NCBI GenBank assembly: GCA_037039685.1
Contig: JAWNGF010000001.1
Coordinates: forward strand, 4,092,001-4,156,000
DNA length: 64,000 nucleotides
Direction: 5' to 3'
From: Ceratobasidium sp. AG-K
Taxonomy: Eukaryota > Basidiomycota > Agaricomycetes > Cantharellales > Ceratobasidiaceae
A program made the translations under genes and the position numbers. This document shows, in pieces, positions 49,327 to 61,357 of this stretch (position 1 is the first letter of the stretch; the number at the start of each line of letters is the position of its first letter). A model generated the notes under the pieces. It ran no database searches. It was not told where the DNA came from and was given only the letters and a program-made list of their open reading frames with translations.

Positions 49327-50717
49327 TTATTGGACTGTAATATCTTCATCTTCGTACATTTCCTTGACCAGCCTATCAAAGCGTGAGTATCAGCCAAGTA
49401 CAAATACCTAGGACTTACTTGTAAATATACGACGGAGGATGGTCGCCACTACGAAAAAGTTAGCATATATCCAACCAACGCTGCAAAGACTCACTAATTC
49501 GTCACAATCACATCCACGAAATCGGGCTTGACATAATCGTACTTGGGGTTTACCACCTCGACGCTCCCCACGAGCTCGCCCTCGTCGTACCCAACCACCA
49601 ACCCCGGGTCACCATAATCCGCAGCGCCAGCACCTTCAACGCTCCAACTCCACAGCGGAGCAAACTTGAACTGGGCAGCACACACCACAACACTCGTCGC
49701 ATGCGCTCGAGCCGCCGCGGCAGCCATCAACGACCCCGCCTGGGCGACCAGCCCTCCATCAGCCAGGACAGCATGCGCACCGAGGATAAGCTTGGTCACG
49801 CGAGACATGAGTGCGAATATCGCGCTGTCGGGGACGAGGAACGTCGAGATGCCGTGTTCCGAGAGGGCGGATGCCATTTGGTGGCCTGTGTAGGACGGGG
49901 CGGTTTCGGCTACGATGACGGTGAATTTCTTGTCGTGCGCGGCGGCTTTGAGGAATGCTTCGACAGTGCGTGAGTAGCCCAGCGTGAGCACGATTTCGCT
50001 GCAAGAGTATTCGTATTCAAGTTAGTATGAATATATAAAGTTGGGCGACTCACTCGGCATGAATATGATTCTTGGCGTTTTTGGCAACACCTTCAAATAC
50101 CGTCTCGAGCTCGTCGATGATTTCCTGAATAGCAGAGATGAGCGCTGGTTTGGTGGCCACACTGCGCCTGTCGACGTCCCCGATCCCCGACTCGTCGCGT
50201 ACCGGGCGTGCGGTAGATTTCGGTCGACCGAGCAGGACAAAGTTGGCGATTGAGAGTGCGCCGCCATCGGGGCTGCTCATGGTCCCGACGGTGTTTGTGC
50301 GATGCATGGGGGGTGCGTTGCGCCGTGCTTCGTCCCCGCCTGTGTTGGCGATGTATTCTTCGCGAACTTGGTGGATTACTCGTCGGACCATGTTACCCAC
50401 GGCGATCTCTGCTCGCGGTTAGATAAATGTAGGCTTGTTGGAGGGGATGGACGCACCTTTGGGTTGGGCGGCTACGAGTCGTGCACCAACGCTTCTGAGC
50501 ATGTCCAAGAGCTGTTCGATCGAGGTAAAGCGTGCAGTCGAGACAACTTGGCGCAGGAGCAACACGGTCTCTACCGCCGTGTCCTGTGCCCCTGTGACCT
50601 GCCTGCGAGAATGAGTTCAAGCCAATGCGCACACAGGAGAGCATACCTACGTCGCAGCCTAGCCACGAGCGACTCGACATGGCGCAGGGTGGGTTTATCC
50701 CTGATGAGCTCTGTCAT
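49327..50717 (-). CDS. GCD7: translation initiation factor eIF2B subunit beta
   Basis: Regulatory subunit of the eIF2 guanine-nucleotide exchange factor. Start MTELIRDKPTLRHVESLVAR, then QVTGAQDTAVETVLLLRQVV, EIAVGNMVRRVIHQVREEY, the internal ALISAIQEIIDELETVFEGV, and the Rossmann-like core IVLTLGYSRTVEAFLKAAAH. FTVIVAETAPSYTGHQMASA, HAVLADGGLVAQAGSLMAAA and NPKYDYVKPDFVDVIVTN follow. The end DITVQ is supplied by short exons near 49327-49430. The sequence order matches beta (GCD7) rather than alpha or delta. Divergent from mS38, 131 bp. Confidence 0.92.
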
Positions 50718-50848
50718 TGTCCAAATCCAAAATCCAACCGTCGAGTCACGGATCGGATGTAGGTCGGACCGGCGGTAACGTTACCGTAGCGCTTCCGAAA
50801 TGTTCCTGTGCACCTGAGCTGCACCCGACCATCTCCATCCCAGTCAGG

Positions 50849-51504
50849 ATGTTGTCCAGACTGGTAGCGTCGCCGCTGCGAGTGGGCGCTCGCTCGTATT
50901 CGAATTTCTTTTCGTCGTCAAAGCCACCAGGGCTGGTGAAGCAGGCGCAGAACGTCGTCAAGCGCGAGACCCAGACGACGCAGGCTGCCACTGTCCCGTC
51001 GCCAACCCCTATTCCGACGATGCACCCCTCGCCTGTGCTGGCCACGATGCACCTGCACTCGTTCTTTTCCCTCGACAGACCCATGCTGCTCCTCTCCCAG
51101 CCGACGTCTCGGCTCTTTAATACGTCGCCTCCACCACGGGCTGTCGAGGACGCTGGCGAGAGCGAATCAGACACAGACGCTGCACGTGCCTTGTCTCATG
51201 CGTTGGTCATGAGCAAGGTCCAGAATGCGGCGTCGTGGGCGCAGACTATGGAGCGACTGGGGCTCCAACCTGCCGTCCAAGAGCCGAGCCAAGGCGAATT
51301 GGACGTCATGATGGACAGTGTCAAGCGCAAGAGGAGAAAAAAGATCACCAAGCACAAGTGAGTGGGTCTCTTGTCGTTTCGACTATCGCTCACATGCATC
51401 CAGGTACAAGAAGAGGAGAAAGGTATGCCCATTCACCTGGTCGTCTGCCCTCACTAACCCATTTGCAGCTGCAACGTTCTGAGCGCCGCCGACTGGGCAA
51501 ATAA
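50849..51504 (+). CDS. mitochondrial small-subunit ribosomal protein mS38 (Cox24/AURKAIP1)
   Basis: Highly basic C terminus SVKRKRRKKITKHKYKKRRK followed by LQRSERRRLGK is the mS38 (yeast Cox24/Qri5, human AURKAIP1) signature. The N terminus MLSRLVASPLRVGARSYSNF reads as a mitochondrial presequence. The middle is poorly conserved. Three exons, one of only 19 nt (about 51404-51422, encoding YKKRRK). Stop at 51504. About 180 residues. Confidence 0.88.
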
Positions 51505-52192
51505 TCCTTATTATCAAGTTACCACTAGAGAACTATTGGTTGTACACTTATGCACCGTCTCACGCCATATGTACCTCATGCATCTATCAATTATTCCACT
51601 CTCAGCTAGATACCGGCGCGTACCAGCTGGCAGTATCTCCAACTAGCCCTGAGAAAGTCTGTCTCGATTAGGACGCCTGTGAGGTTTGTGCGAGGTCAAA
51701 CCACGCTCATCTCGTGCGGCATTCGATCCCCCGAGATGCGGCCGCAGAGTCAGGGGTGCTGTCTCACCGTGCGTGTGCGATGCATGCATTCCAGAGCAAG
51801 ATTTTGAGATTAGATTAGGGTGGAGCAAACACTTCCCGCCACCCAAAAATATTTTGCATCCAATTTACGGTTTGTGGCGTTCGGCATCCGAGCGATCGCC
51901 CCGAATTACATGGCAAGCCGCGATGGCGCGCGCGTAAGCTCGTACCATTCTATTGCCATGACGCACACAGCCATACACTTCCGGCTCTCTATCACCACAC
52001 CAATTACCTTTATCCACGACACATAATATACGGCTGCGCAAAACTAGCTGGAACTGAAGCCAGCAAGACACGCCCTCGACTAAACCAGCATCACTTGAGC
52101 CCGTATCGCCTACCCATACGACCCGCAGCCGACTCGCAACCACGGCGACCCAAACACGACTCTCCTACTCAGGCTCATTGCGCCTCACCGCC
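51505..52192. other. intergenic region
   Basis: 688 bp between mS38 and the next start. Nothing recognised; no tRNA-like B box. Confidence 0.5.
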
Positions 52193-53246
52193 ATGGCCAA
52201 CGGACACCACCCCACGTCCGTGCTCGACATCCACACCCCCACCGCCTCGTTTAGCATCGCCCATTCACGTGAGTCTTGCACTCAGGGGCATCCGACTGGC
52301 TCACACCCCTGTAGTCCAGGAAGATAGTCTGCAGCTGCTGTTTGATCGATTGGGCACCAAGGCAGGCATACCCGTCGGCCCCGGGATGGTCAAGTATGGA
52401 TGGCAAGATGGGCCGGTGTTCAATTTGGATGATGGTACGCTAGAATGCCGCAGAGACTGTTATTAACGTGGCTCAATTGGTTGGCCGTAGACGCAGACTA
52501 TGCGATCCTCTTGTGGAAAGCATCTTCGGCGAGTACGGACCCTTCATCGCTTCACGTTCCCACATTGCACCTCCACGACCCCGCCACGCCGTTCCCTGGA
52601 CACGGATCCTACCGCAACCCTGCATTCTATGCGTTCAAGCATGTCGATCTGGGTGCGGAGAGTAGTGTGGCAGGAAAGAGCAAAAAGAGTCGCAAGGCCA
52701 AGAGTGTGAGGAGTCAGATGAGCGGTGGGTCGACGGAGAGTGTGCCCAAGCACAAGTTGGACTTTATAAACTTTCATTCGGAGAATGGGGTACGGACTGT
52801 GCATGGCAAGATTGGACCGGTTGATAATGGTGCGTACGAGCATTGAACGTCGCCCCGGCCCGAGCGTTTCATACCGTACTAACTCGGCCCTAGTCCGAAT
52901 GCTCCTGAAAAAGGGGTACCGACACGTCTACGTCTCGCGCACATTCGCCAAACGACACGGATTCATCCCCCGCGACGCTGTGCCCGGTCTATACGGCTTC
53001 AACGGACTCGTACACATCGGCCGGTGGCCCATCACACTCGGACGCACGACGACCGAACACGACGTATACCTAAGCGAGGAAACCCATTTCGACGTCGTGC
53101 TCGGTCGAGCGTTTATGGAACGACGAGCGATCCGGACTGATTTGGTGGACTTGACCAAGGTCGTGTGCGGCGACACGGGCGAGACGGTCGACTGCGAGGT
53201 GGTCGTCATTCGAGACGGAACGGGCGATATTGTGACCGTGACCTGA
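52193..53246 (+). CDS. conserved fungal protein, PB1-like N terminus and protease-fold-like C terminus
   Basis: No firm family name. Start MANGHHPTSVLDIHTPTA. After an intron, SLQLLFDRLGTKAGIPVGPG and KYGWQDGPVFNLDDDADYAI, an acidic beta-strand pattern reminiscent of a PB1/ubiquitin-like fold. A Lys/Ser-rich linker (KSKKSRKAKSVRSQ) follows. The C-terminal 110 residues include LKKGYRHVYVSRTFAKRHGF, GLVHIGRWPITLGRTTTEHD, HFDVVLGRAFMERRAIRTDL and end GDIVTVT. This resembles the scaffold of retroviral-type aspartyl protease domains, but the catalytic DTG/DSG triad is not visible, so enzymatic activity is not claimed. Four exons with clean GT-AG introns. Intact. Confidence 0.7.
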
Positions 53247-53483
53247 AACCCTAGCTTTTTACTTGTATACCTATTCCACTGGCTTATCGTCTAGCTAATA
53301 CATTTTTGTTCCTGGGTGCGATCCTGGTCTCAGCGTGAGCCATTGATCTGCTGGTCCAATCAGCTGACTAAGCTCGGACTTGAACGGTCAACAATAGATA
53401 TTGGAATTAATTTCTTGACTCGCCGACGAGCTTAAAGAGCCAGCTCATACAATAGCTTCGACCGTCACCCTCTCTCGACTACG

Positions 53484-56090
53484 ATGACTGAACTCTTGAA
53501 GCGCACGTTTGCGGAAAAGAAAGCCCAGGTGAGTGTTGCTGGCATCGTATGCGCTGGCGCTGAGCTCCACCCAGGACAGCGCGGCGTTTGTGACGTTTAT
53601 CACAGGCGGGTATCCGACCAAGGATGCGACCGTGGACATTATGCTCGCCATGGAAGCCGGCGGGGCAGACGTGATTGAGCTTGGTATGCCGTTTAGCGAT
53701 CCTATTGCGGATGGACCGGCGATCCAAGACTCGAATACGGTCCGTGGGAGTTTATTGTTCCTCGACTCGCGCTAGACTCGTTTATTTCCAGATTGCGTTG
53801 AACAATGGTGTCGGGTACGAAGACTGTTTGCAATACGTACGTGATGCTCGGGCCAGGGGGCTCAAGGCCCCTGTTTTGCTCATGGGTAAGTCCTTGGAGG
53901 GGTCCGAGCTAAACTGAGTGTGTATGCGTGGCGGTTAGGTTATTATAACCCTATTATTGCCTATGGTGAGGAGAAGGCTGTCAAGGAAGCCCGTGAAGCC
54001 GGCGCGAATGGGTTTATTATGGTTGACCTGCCTCCCGAGGAGGCGATCAAGTTTCGCGAGATTTGTGCCAAGGAAGAGTGAGTCATGTGGTATATTTTGG
54101 GCAAGACTGACTGTGGTGTAGTATTTCGTATGTCCCGCTTATTGCGCCGTCGACTTCGCTTGCTCGTATCAAGTTCCTTGCGTCTATTGCTGATACGTTC
54201 ATCTATGTCGTGTCCAAGGTATGTGCGGTCGTTTGTGCGCTGACTTGTTCTAACGTGTATGCAGATGGGTACGACCGGCTCTTCGGCCACCGTCGCGATC
54301 AATACCTCCCTTCCTGCCATTATTAGCCGCATTCGCGAGTACACCCCCGTCCCGCTCGCAGTCGGTTTCGGTGTAGCGACCCGAGAACACTTTGAAACCG
54401 TCTCCAACGCAGGCGCAGACGGTGTCGTCGTTGGCTCGCGCCTCGTCTCGGTCATTCGCGACGCCGGCGCAGACGCACCCAAAGCCGTCCAAGCCTACTG
54501 CGCCGAACTTACCGCCCAAGGTAAACCTCAACCCCCTCGCCAAGTCCAAAAGCCAGCCTCTGCAGTCTCGCCCGCGCTGCCCATACCCGAAGCAGACCCT
54601 CTCGGTGCCGACGTACTCAAAGTCACCGAACCGAGCGTCCTACCCGCGCGGTTTGGCGCATTCGGTGGGCAATACGTTCCCGAAGCGCTCGTTGACTGTT
54701 TGGTCGAGCTCGAACAGGCGCACAAGGCTGCGTTGGCTGATCCTGCGTTTTGGGCCGAGTTTGAGAGCCTTTACGGGTACATGAATCGGCCGTCTGGGTT
54801 GTACCTTGCTGAGCGCTTGACCGAAGCGACCGGTGGTGCGAGGATCTGGTTCAAGCGTGAGGATTTGTGAGTCGGATTTGGCTTGATTGTGGATGAGACT
54901 GATGGTATGTAGGAACCACACTGGGTCGCACAAGATAAACAATGCGATTGGTCAGGTATGTATGCTTGCCGTACCCAAGTCCCTATACTTATGCGCAAGT
55001 TACAGATCCTGCTCGCGCGAAGAATCGGCAAGAAACGCATTATCGCCGAGACTGGTGCAGGCCAGCATGGTGTTGCTACTGCAACCGTATGCGCTCGTTT
55101 CGGCATGGAGTGCATCGTCTACATGGGGGCTGAAGATGTTCGCCGCCAAGGACTCAACGTGTTCCGTATGCGCATGCTCGGTGCTCAGGTAGGCGTCATG
55201 CGACCGCATTCGTCGCTTCAATTCATACTGTTCCATAGGTCATCCCAGTATACTCGGGCTCAAAGACCCTCAAAGATGCCATCAACGACGCCATGCGCGA
55301 CTGGGTCACCAACCTCTCTACCACTCACTATCTTGTCGGCTCTGCCATTGGTCCTCACCCTTTCCCGACCATCGTACGCGACTTCCAGCGCGTCATCGGA
55401 CGTGAAATCAAGTCTCAGATGGCTGAACTCCGGGGCAAGCTCCCAGATGTAGTTGTCGCTTGCGTTGGCGGAGGATCCAACGCTATTGGCACTTTTTACG
55501 ATTTCATCAACGAGCCCGGCGTGAGGCTCGTTGGGGTTGAAGCCGGTGGAGAAGGTGTAGATACCAATTTCCACAGCGCGACCCTGGCATTGGGTGTCCC
55601 TGGCGTGTTGCACGGTGTACGCACGTACTTGCTCCAGTCGCCTAGCGGACAGATCATCGAGACGCATTCGATTAGTGCTGGGCTGGATTACCCTGGTGTT
55701 GGGCCCGAGCACGCCTGGTTGAAGGACTCGGGACGAGCCGAGTACATTGTCGCGAATGATGAAGAGGCCTTGAGAGGATTTAGGATGTGCACGCAGTTGG
55801 AGGGCATCATTCCAGGTGAGTAGGATCTCAGGCGGCCAGAACTAGTACTGATACGTTGTGCACTAGCCCTCGAGTCCTCGCATGCCGTCTGGGGTGCGGT
55901 CCAAATAGCCAAGACTCTTCCCAAGGATCAAGATGTAGTCATGGTGCGTGATATATCTGACTATTGAGCCACGGCCTAACGCGATGTTCGCATATAGTGT
56001 CTGTCCGGTCGTGGAGACAAGGATGTGGAGCAGATTTCCGAGCTGCTCCCTGGCAAGTGGGCCGACAAGTTGGACTGGCACATCCAGTAG
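53484..56090 (+). CDS. TRP5: bifunctional tryptophan synthase (TrpA-TrpB fusion)
   Basis: Last step of tryptophan synthesis; alpha domain cleaves indole-glycerol phosphate, PLP beta domain joins indole and serine. Alpha: [51 protein letters not shown] (catalytic Glu and Asp), [33 protein letters not shown] linker of about 60 residues (near 54510-54640) joins beta: [40 protein letters not shown] with the PLP lysine, [33 protein letters not shown] (PLP phosphate loop), [16 protein letters not shown] and CLSGRGDKD. Thirteen or so exons; ends DKLDWHIQ. Complete. Confidence 0.97.
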
Positions 56091-56246
56091 ATGCAAGGCG
56101 AGCCGTTCGCTTCGTGGGTGCGATAGATATTCGTTATAGCAGCGTATCTTGTAAATGTGTGAAGTTATGATTATATTGAGAAACTTTGGATCGACGATCA
56201 GTTGGAAATTCATTTCAATCGTGCATGCGTCTCGAGCTTGACCACC

Positions 56247-57347
56247 ATGACTTCGCACATACCCATACCTACTCCAGTAAAGAAGTTCTTCTCTCTCTTC
56301 CCCTTGTACCGATACCCTGCGAACCTACCACCTCCTACTCCTCTGACAACTGCCCAAGGCGCAGTCCTACTCATCGAACCTCCAGCGTATGCACGACATG
56401 CCTCGGACCCGTTCGACTTCCCACCAGATGTCTCTCATCTCTCGACCGACCCAGAGTCTCTAAGATGGCAGGCATATATTGCCCTTCGAAAAGTGCCTGG
56501 TGTGCACGTCTCTTGGGCTGCGGGATCCGAGAACGGGCTACCCAAACTTGTGTTGCCCGCTGGAGCAAGGCGTCCACTTGGAGTCGATGTCGACAGTCTC
56601 AATGAAAGCCTGGAAGGTGAGGCGGAAGGGGGCGAAATCAAGGAGAAGAGTGAAGGCAAAGTACGGGCCGAGTCTGTTCGGGAGGTGATCGATCCTGTGA
56701 GAATCCCTGCTTGGGCGGACGAAGTGCAAGGTCGGAGCGTGGATGTCCTGGAGGGGTATATTGATGCAGCGGCGCGGGACGAGAGTCAAGCATGGTCTGC
56801 GTTACTAGAGGGTATCGTGAGGTCTGTGCTAGTGAGTGGCTTACATCACTAGGCGGATTAAGGTTACATTGACTGTTGGTATAGCTACTAGCTACTCCCC
56901 CTCCTCCTTTGCTCGAATCACTCCTTCGGCCGAAGCCTACTACTGTTTCGTTGCAGTCGACTCTTAGCCCCTCTCCGGTGCCCCTGGCTGGTCTCAGTAC
57001 ACCATTGCCTCTCCCCCAGATGCCTGCCCGTGTATCCTCCACCGCATTGAAAATCGAGTTCCGGGAAGCCATGCGAGCCTTGGATGCCCGGCTGGGTAGT
57101 GACAATTGGTTCCTTGGTTCAATGTAGGTCTTGCCAATGATTGCATGCCATTTACTTACTCCACCTGACTGGACATATTTGGTGCAGTGAACCCACCAGG
57201 CTTGATGCACTCGTGTTTGCTTACATTCACTGTCTCATTCAAACGAACGACGAGGTTCGGCGGGAAGTGACTCAGCGTGGAAACTTGATTAGATGGCACC
57301 ATACCGTGAAGCGGCTGGTGGAGGACGGACTCTTGCCCTTGCGGTAA
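56247..57347 (+). CDS. metaxin / SAM35-like mitochondrial outer-membrane import protein
   Basis: GST-fold protein of the sorting and assembly machinery. N-terminal part LFPLYRYPANLPPPTP, LLIEPPAYA, LSTDPESLRWQAYIALRKVP and WAAGSENGLPKLVLPAG is the thioredoxin-like half with the DP-CLRWQ-type motif of SAM35/metaxin. The C-terminal helix bundle has FREAMRALDARLGSDNWFLG and EPTRLDALVFAYIHCLIQ, the metaxin C-terminal signature. Three exons; stop at 57347. In tandem with TRP5, 156 bp downstream. Whether it is SAM35 or SAM37 cannot be settled from sequence alone. Confidence 0.7.
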
Positions 57348-57611
57348 CGGACAGACCTTGTGAATAAAATATTGTAGATAAATAAAGCCTCATTTCAACG
57401 AGGTGGTGCGCCAATAGAGAAAACGGTTGAATTCCCCGTCACAAGCCCAAGAAATACAGTGCATCCAACCAGAGAATACCAGGCCATATCCCCGGATAAA
57501 GAAATTACTAGGATATGCAATGGGATCCAGCATGTGCCGGAAACCCATTGTGATACAGATAGCCATTCAGACAGTCGACACAGAATAGACGTATGAGGTG
57601 CAGGAGGTACG

Positions 57612-58481
57612 TTACTTGGGCACATTCTCTCGGGCTTGCTGTCTAATCCTACGGCTAGATTGTTTGCAACGGGTATAAGTACGATAGCCAAGGTGTCTGA
57701 AAGATGAGGATACACGTACTCGTACGCTGTGCGGTCGTTCCTGAAATATATTATTAGTTGGGGCACAGCAATGTAGTTTAAGCTGGCTCACTTAAACATG
57801 GTATATGCCTCGCTTTGAGCGGGGTCAGAGATGTTGGGATCGTTCAGGAGATCTTGTATGCCAAGTAATATCTGACACGCGACAAGGTTAGGGAGCTAAA
57901 GCGAGAAGATCCGAACAAAAGTAACAAACACACACCTGCTTAATAGTAATGGCCGGCTTCCAGCTCTTTTCTTCATCGAGGATAGAGAGGCAAACAGTGC
58001 CAGATGGGTACACGTTGGGGTGGAACAGTGGTGGCGTGAACTTGCCTAAAAGAAACTCATCAAAATCGCAACCAAGGATTCAGTCAGAGTACTGACATTT
58101 AGGTGGTTTGGCAGGATAGTCTGTAAAAATATATCTATGTCAGTTGTGGTCGATGTGGTGTATAAAACCACAGACCTTCGGGGAATGTCATCGTCAGTTT
58201 GAACAGGCCACCTTCCCAGTTTGTCTGTTCCCTCGGGTTAATACACGCGTTTGTACAGCTATTTTAATATAATGAGGCGTACACTGGGCTTCCCTGGGAT
58301 ACCGACCTCCCACTCGAGGAGGTTTAACGAACCATCAGACGCCTTGGTGGGCTTGGCAAAAAAGCCCTTTACGAAACGCAGTCAGAACAAGAAAACGAAG
58401 CAAACTCGAGCTTACATAGGGGTGGTCTTTCCTCCACTGCTTGCGTTCCTCGGCCAATCGTGTCCTGCAAATCCCAGCCAT
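57612..58481 (-). CDS. UBC9: SUMO-conjugating enzyme UBC9
   Basis: E2 enzyme that transfers SUMO to substrates. Start [20 protein letters not shown] (the family's invariant N terminus), then [53 protein letters not shown] and [20 protein letters not shown] with the catalytic Cys. [23 protein letters not shown] and YTMFKNDRTAYE follow. The last exon gives [11 protein letters not shown] and stop at 57612-57614. Introns of 50-90 nt, at least seven exons. About 155 residues, intact. Head-to-head with PRE2, 137 bp between ATGs. Confidence 0.95.
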
Positions 58482-58618
58482 TTCGACGCGAGTTGGTTGT
58501 GAATCAAGAGACAAGGATGGATGGTATTTGGGTCTATTTGACTCGCATCCACGTGACATGAGGGGACTGGCGGAGACGCGCGTCCTAAGACTCATTACGC
58601 TTGCTACGATCTACCGCT
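58482..58618. promoter_or_regulatory. bidirectional UBC9/PRE2 promoter with a CACGTG box
   Basis: Only 137 bp separate the start codons. A single CACGTG sits at 58550-58555, near the middle. Coupling of SUMO conjugation and proteasome transcription is an inference. Confidence 0.45.
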
Positions 58619-59910
58619 ATGAACTCGATCGTTTCCCGGTACGCTAGCACGAGCGCTATTACGCGCAGAGACCTGGAAGGTGAAGATGTAGAGGATGTCA
58701 GCGATTCCATGTGGGGTTCTGCGGCTGGATTTGCTGTCGGTCCGTCGGGAGTTCCGTCCTTTGCTATCCCACGCGTCCCGGATGTAAGCGCTCTGGCTGT
58801 TTTAGCATGCCACTTATATTTACGGCAATAACAACCTAGCCAACTGCTTTCTTGAGGCTGCATACCGATGATCATGCCGATCCCAATTGCCGCATCAAGA
58901 TCCAGCACGGAACGACGACACTCGCGTTCCGATTCCAGGGAGGCATTATCGTTTCCGTCGATTCTCGAGCAACGGCCGGATCGTATATCGGTGTGTGTGC
59001 TATCTATTTGAACCATCATACCAACTCATGCCTGTTCAACAGCATCGGGCACTGTAAAGAAGGTGATTGAAATCAATAAGTATTTGCTAGGAACCATGGC
59101 TGGTGGTGCCGGTATGTCATTCACATGCGTGTGGCCTTGAATTCAAACTAAATGTACTCCCCCGTTAGCCGATTGTCAGTACTGGGAGACCTACCTGGGT
59201 ATCCAGTGCAGGTTGCACGAGCTTCGCAACCGGGAACGCATCTCTGTCGCTGCAGCGAGCAAGTATTTGAGTAATCTTGTATACAGCTACAAGGGAATGG
59301 GTCTTAGCATGGTGAGCTGCAGTTCGTTAGATAGTCCTCCCGTATTGACGAGCGTGATTACCGACTAGGGTACGATGATTGCGGGCTGGGACAAGACTGT
59401 ATGCCCAGCGTATACGTCCATGAGAGACAACAACCAACTGACATGCGTATATTGTTCGTAGGGGCCCGCACTCTTCTACGTAGATTCCGACGGTACCCGA
59501 CTCAAAGGCGATCTTTTCTCCGTTGGCTCTGGGAGCACCTTCGCATACGGCGTACTTGATCAGGGCTACCGTTGGGATCTCACCGATGAGGAAGCTCAAG
59601 AACTGGGCCGTCGCAGTATCTACGCTGCTGGGCACCGCGATGCATTCTCTGGAAATACGTGCAATCTCTATCATGTCAAAGAGGACGGCTGGGATTTCAT
59701 TGGTACGTATTCCTTGTTTAAACCTCATATTCTGGAGGCCAGCTTGATGTTCTCTGGCCTGTATGCATGCACTTCCTAAATTAACATTCCCTACTCGCAG
59801 GCAACTACGATATCACAAAGCTGCATTACGATGGTCCAGGACAGGTACCTGGTGCAACTGGGGGAGGATACGGCTATGACACGCGGACCGAGGCGGCAGC
59901 AGCGGCATAA
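58619..59910 (+). CDS. PRE2: 20S proteasome beta5 subunit PRE2
   Basis: Chymotrypsin-like active-site subunit. Start [20 protein letters not shown]; propeptide about 70 residues. Mature N terminus [20 protein letters not shown] has the catalytic Thr1 after Gly. [80 protein letters not shown] and [20 protein letters not shown] follow, then a Gly/Ala-rich tail. Eight or so exons; stop at 59910. All beta5 hallmarks are present. Confidence 0.95.
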
Positions 59911-60048
59911 AATCTGTACGAAACGAACCAATGATATTGTATTACAGACCAATCATATTCAACTTTATATCGTATCTTCGGTTCAGTGAACAGAAACCAA
60001 ACCACTCTACAGCCCACTCATGCCGCCACCAGTACATCCATGTTATAC

Positions 60049-61357
60049 TCAATCCCTCGCCTCTGGGCTGCCTGTGCCCTTTCTCGTTGTGCCAGGTGCA
60101 GGCTGTCCGAGTACACTTGCACGTTCAGTAGCGACCTGAATGGCACGCGCGATGGTTGACCTAACGCGTCCATCCTCAAGCGTAAGCAGGCCAGCAATAG
60201 TACATCCACCGGGGGCTATCGGGAACCGGGTCAAGATTGGGACGGTCAGAGACGGCGTTATTCATAGTACGTACTGGTGACAGCGTCTTTGACTTGCGCT
60301 GGATGCTGGCCTGACTGCAACACCATTCGCGCAGTTCCTTGTAATGCTAACGATGAAAGCGGTATAAATCAGTCGCTGAGCACGCATATAGTATGCCAAC
60401 CAGCTTACTCTGTGCTGCGAGTTCCAATGCTTCTGTCCTCGGTAGCCCCATCATTACACCTCCATCCGCCATTGCCTCCAACACGATGCACGCAAACGCA
60501 GGACCACTCCCACTCAACGCTGTGCACGCATCGAAATGTTTCTCGTCCAAGAACCTGCATCGCCCAATACTCGAGAAGATTGCAAGGATAATAGATCGGT
60601 CAAGTTCAAGCTGTAAATCATGCGCCGAGGGTGTGGGGGACGATGACGACGGAATAGCCGAGACAACAGTCATGCCTTCACGAATCCGGCATGGAGTATT
60701 GGGCATGGCTCGCACGACGCGTGTAGAGGACGGAACCATAGATATGAGTTGGGAAATGGTTACGCCTGCAAGAATGCTGATTAGGAGCTTTCCTTCAAGA
60801 GCGCTCGACATTTCGGGCGCATTAAGGATGGACGCTGCCATCTGGGGCTTGCAGCTGGGCAATTGTATTAGTGCCGGCTGTCAGTGAAATTATAATATTC
60901 TGGCTCACCAGAGCAAGATGACATCTGCCTCCTGAACAGCCCTCAAATTTTCTCCCCACAAAATCTCTACATTCTCAGCAGCGAGGATACCTAATGTTGC
61001 ACGAAACGTTGCTTTTAGTCGTTTTGCAGACTCGGCACGATTCACGCATGCCAAGAACCGCGTTGGGATCGACGCATCGGGTAGATCATCAACATTGACA
61101 TTAGGAGTCATTGTTCCTGGCATGTTGGGCGTTGATGCGCCGTTGGTAGCTCCAGTACCAGGAAGTTGTGATGTAGACATAGTAGGTGTGCTTGGACCGG
61201 CGTTTACGCTTTGCGGGGCCCGGTTTTCGAGGGACGCAATCACTCCAGAGAGTATTGCAACACCCATTGTACCACATCCTAGCATTTAACCTAAGTGAAG
61301 CTCACTCGCTCAATCTGCAGTTCGGAGCTCACCAAGAACGCATAGAGTGTAGCCCAT
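60049..61357 (-). CDS. PRO3: pyrroline-5-carboxylate reductase
   Basis: Final step of proline synthesis, NAD(P)H-dependent reduction of P5C. The first exon MGYTLCVL continues GCGTMGVAILSGVIASL (Rossmann dinucleotide loop) after an intron. KPQMAASILNAPEM, GKLLISILAGVTISQLISMV, VVRAMPNTPCRIREGMTVVS, LDEKHFDACTALSGSGPAFA, LEAMADGGVMMGLPRTEALE and TPGGCTIAGLLTLEDGRVRS (P5CR signature) follow. Unusual: an insert of about 55 Ser/Thr/Pro/Met-rich residues (about 61090-61230) between the first helix and FLACVNRAES. Four exons; ends GSPEARD. Convergent with PRE2. CACGTG at 61519-61524, 162 bp upstream. Confidence 0.94.
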
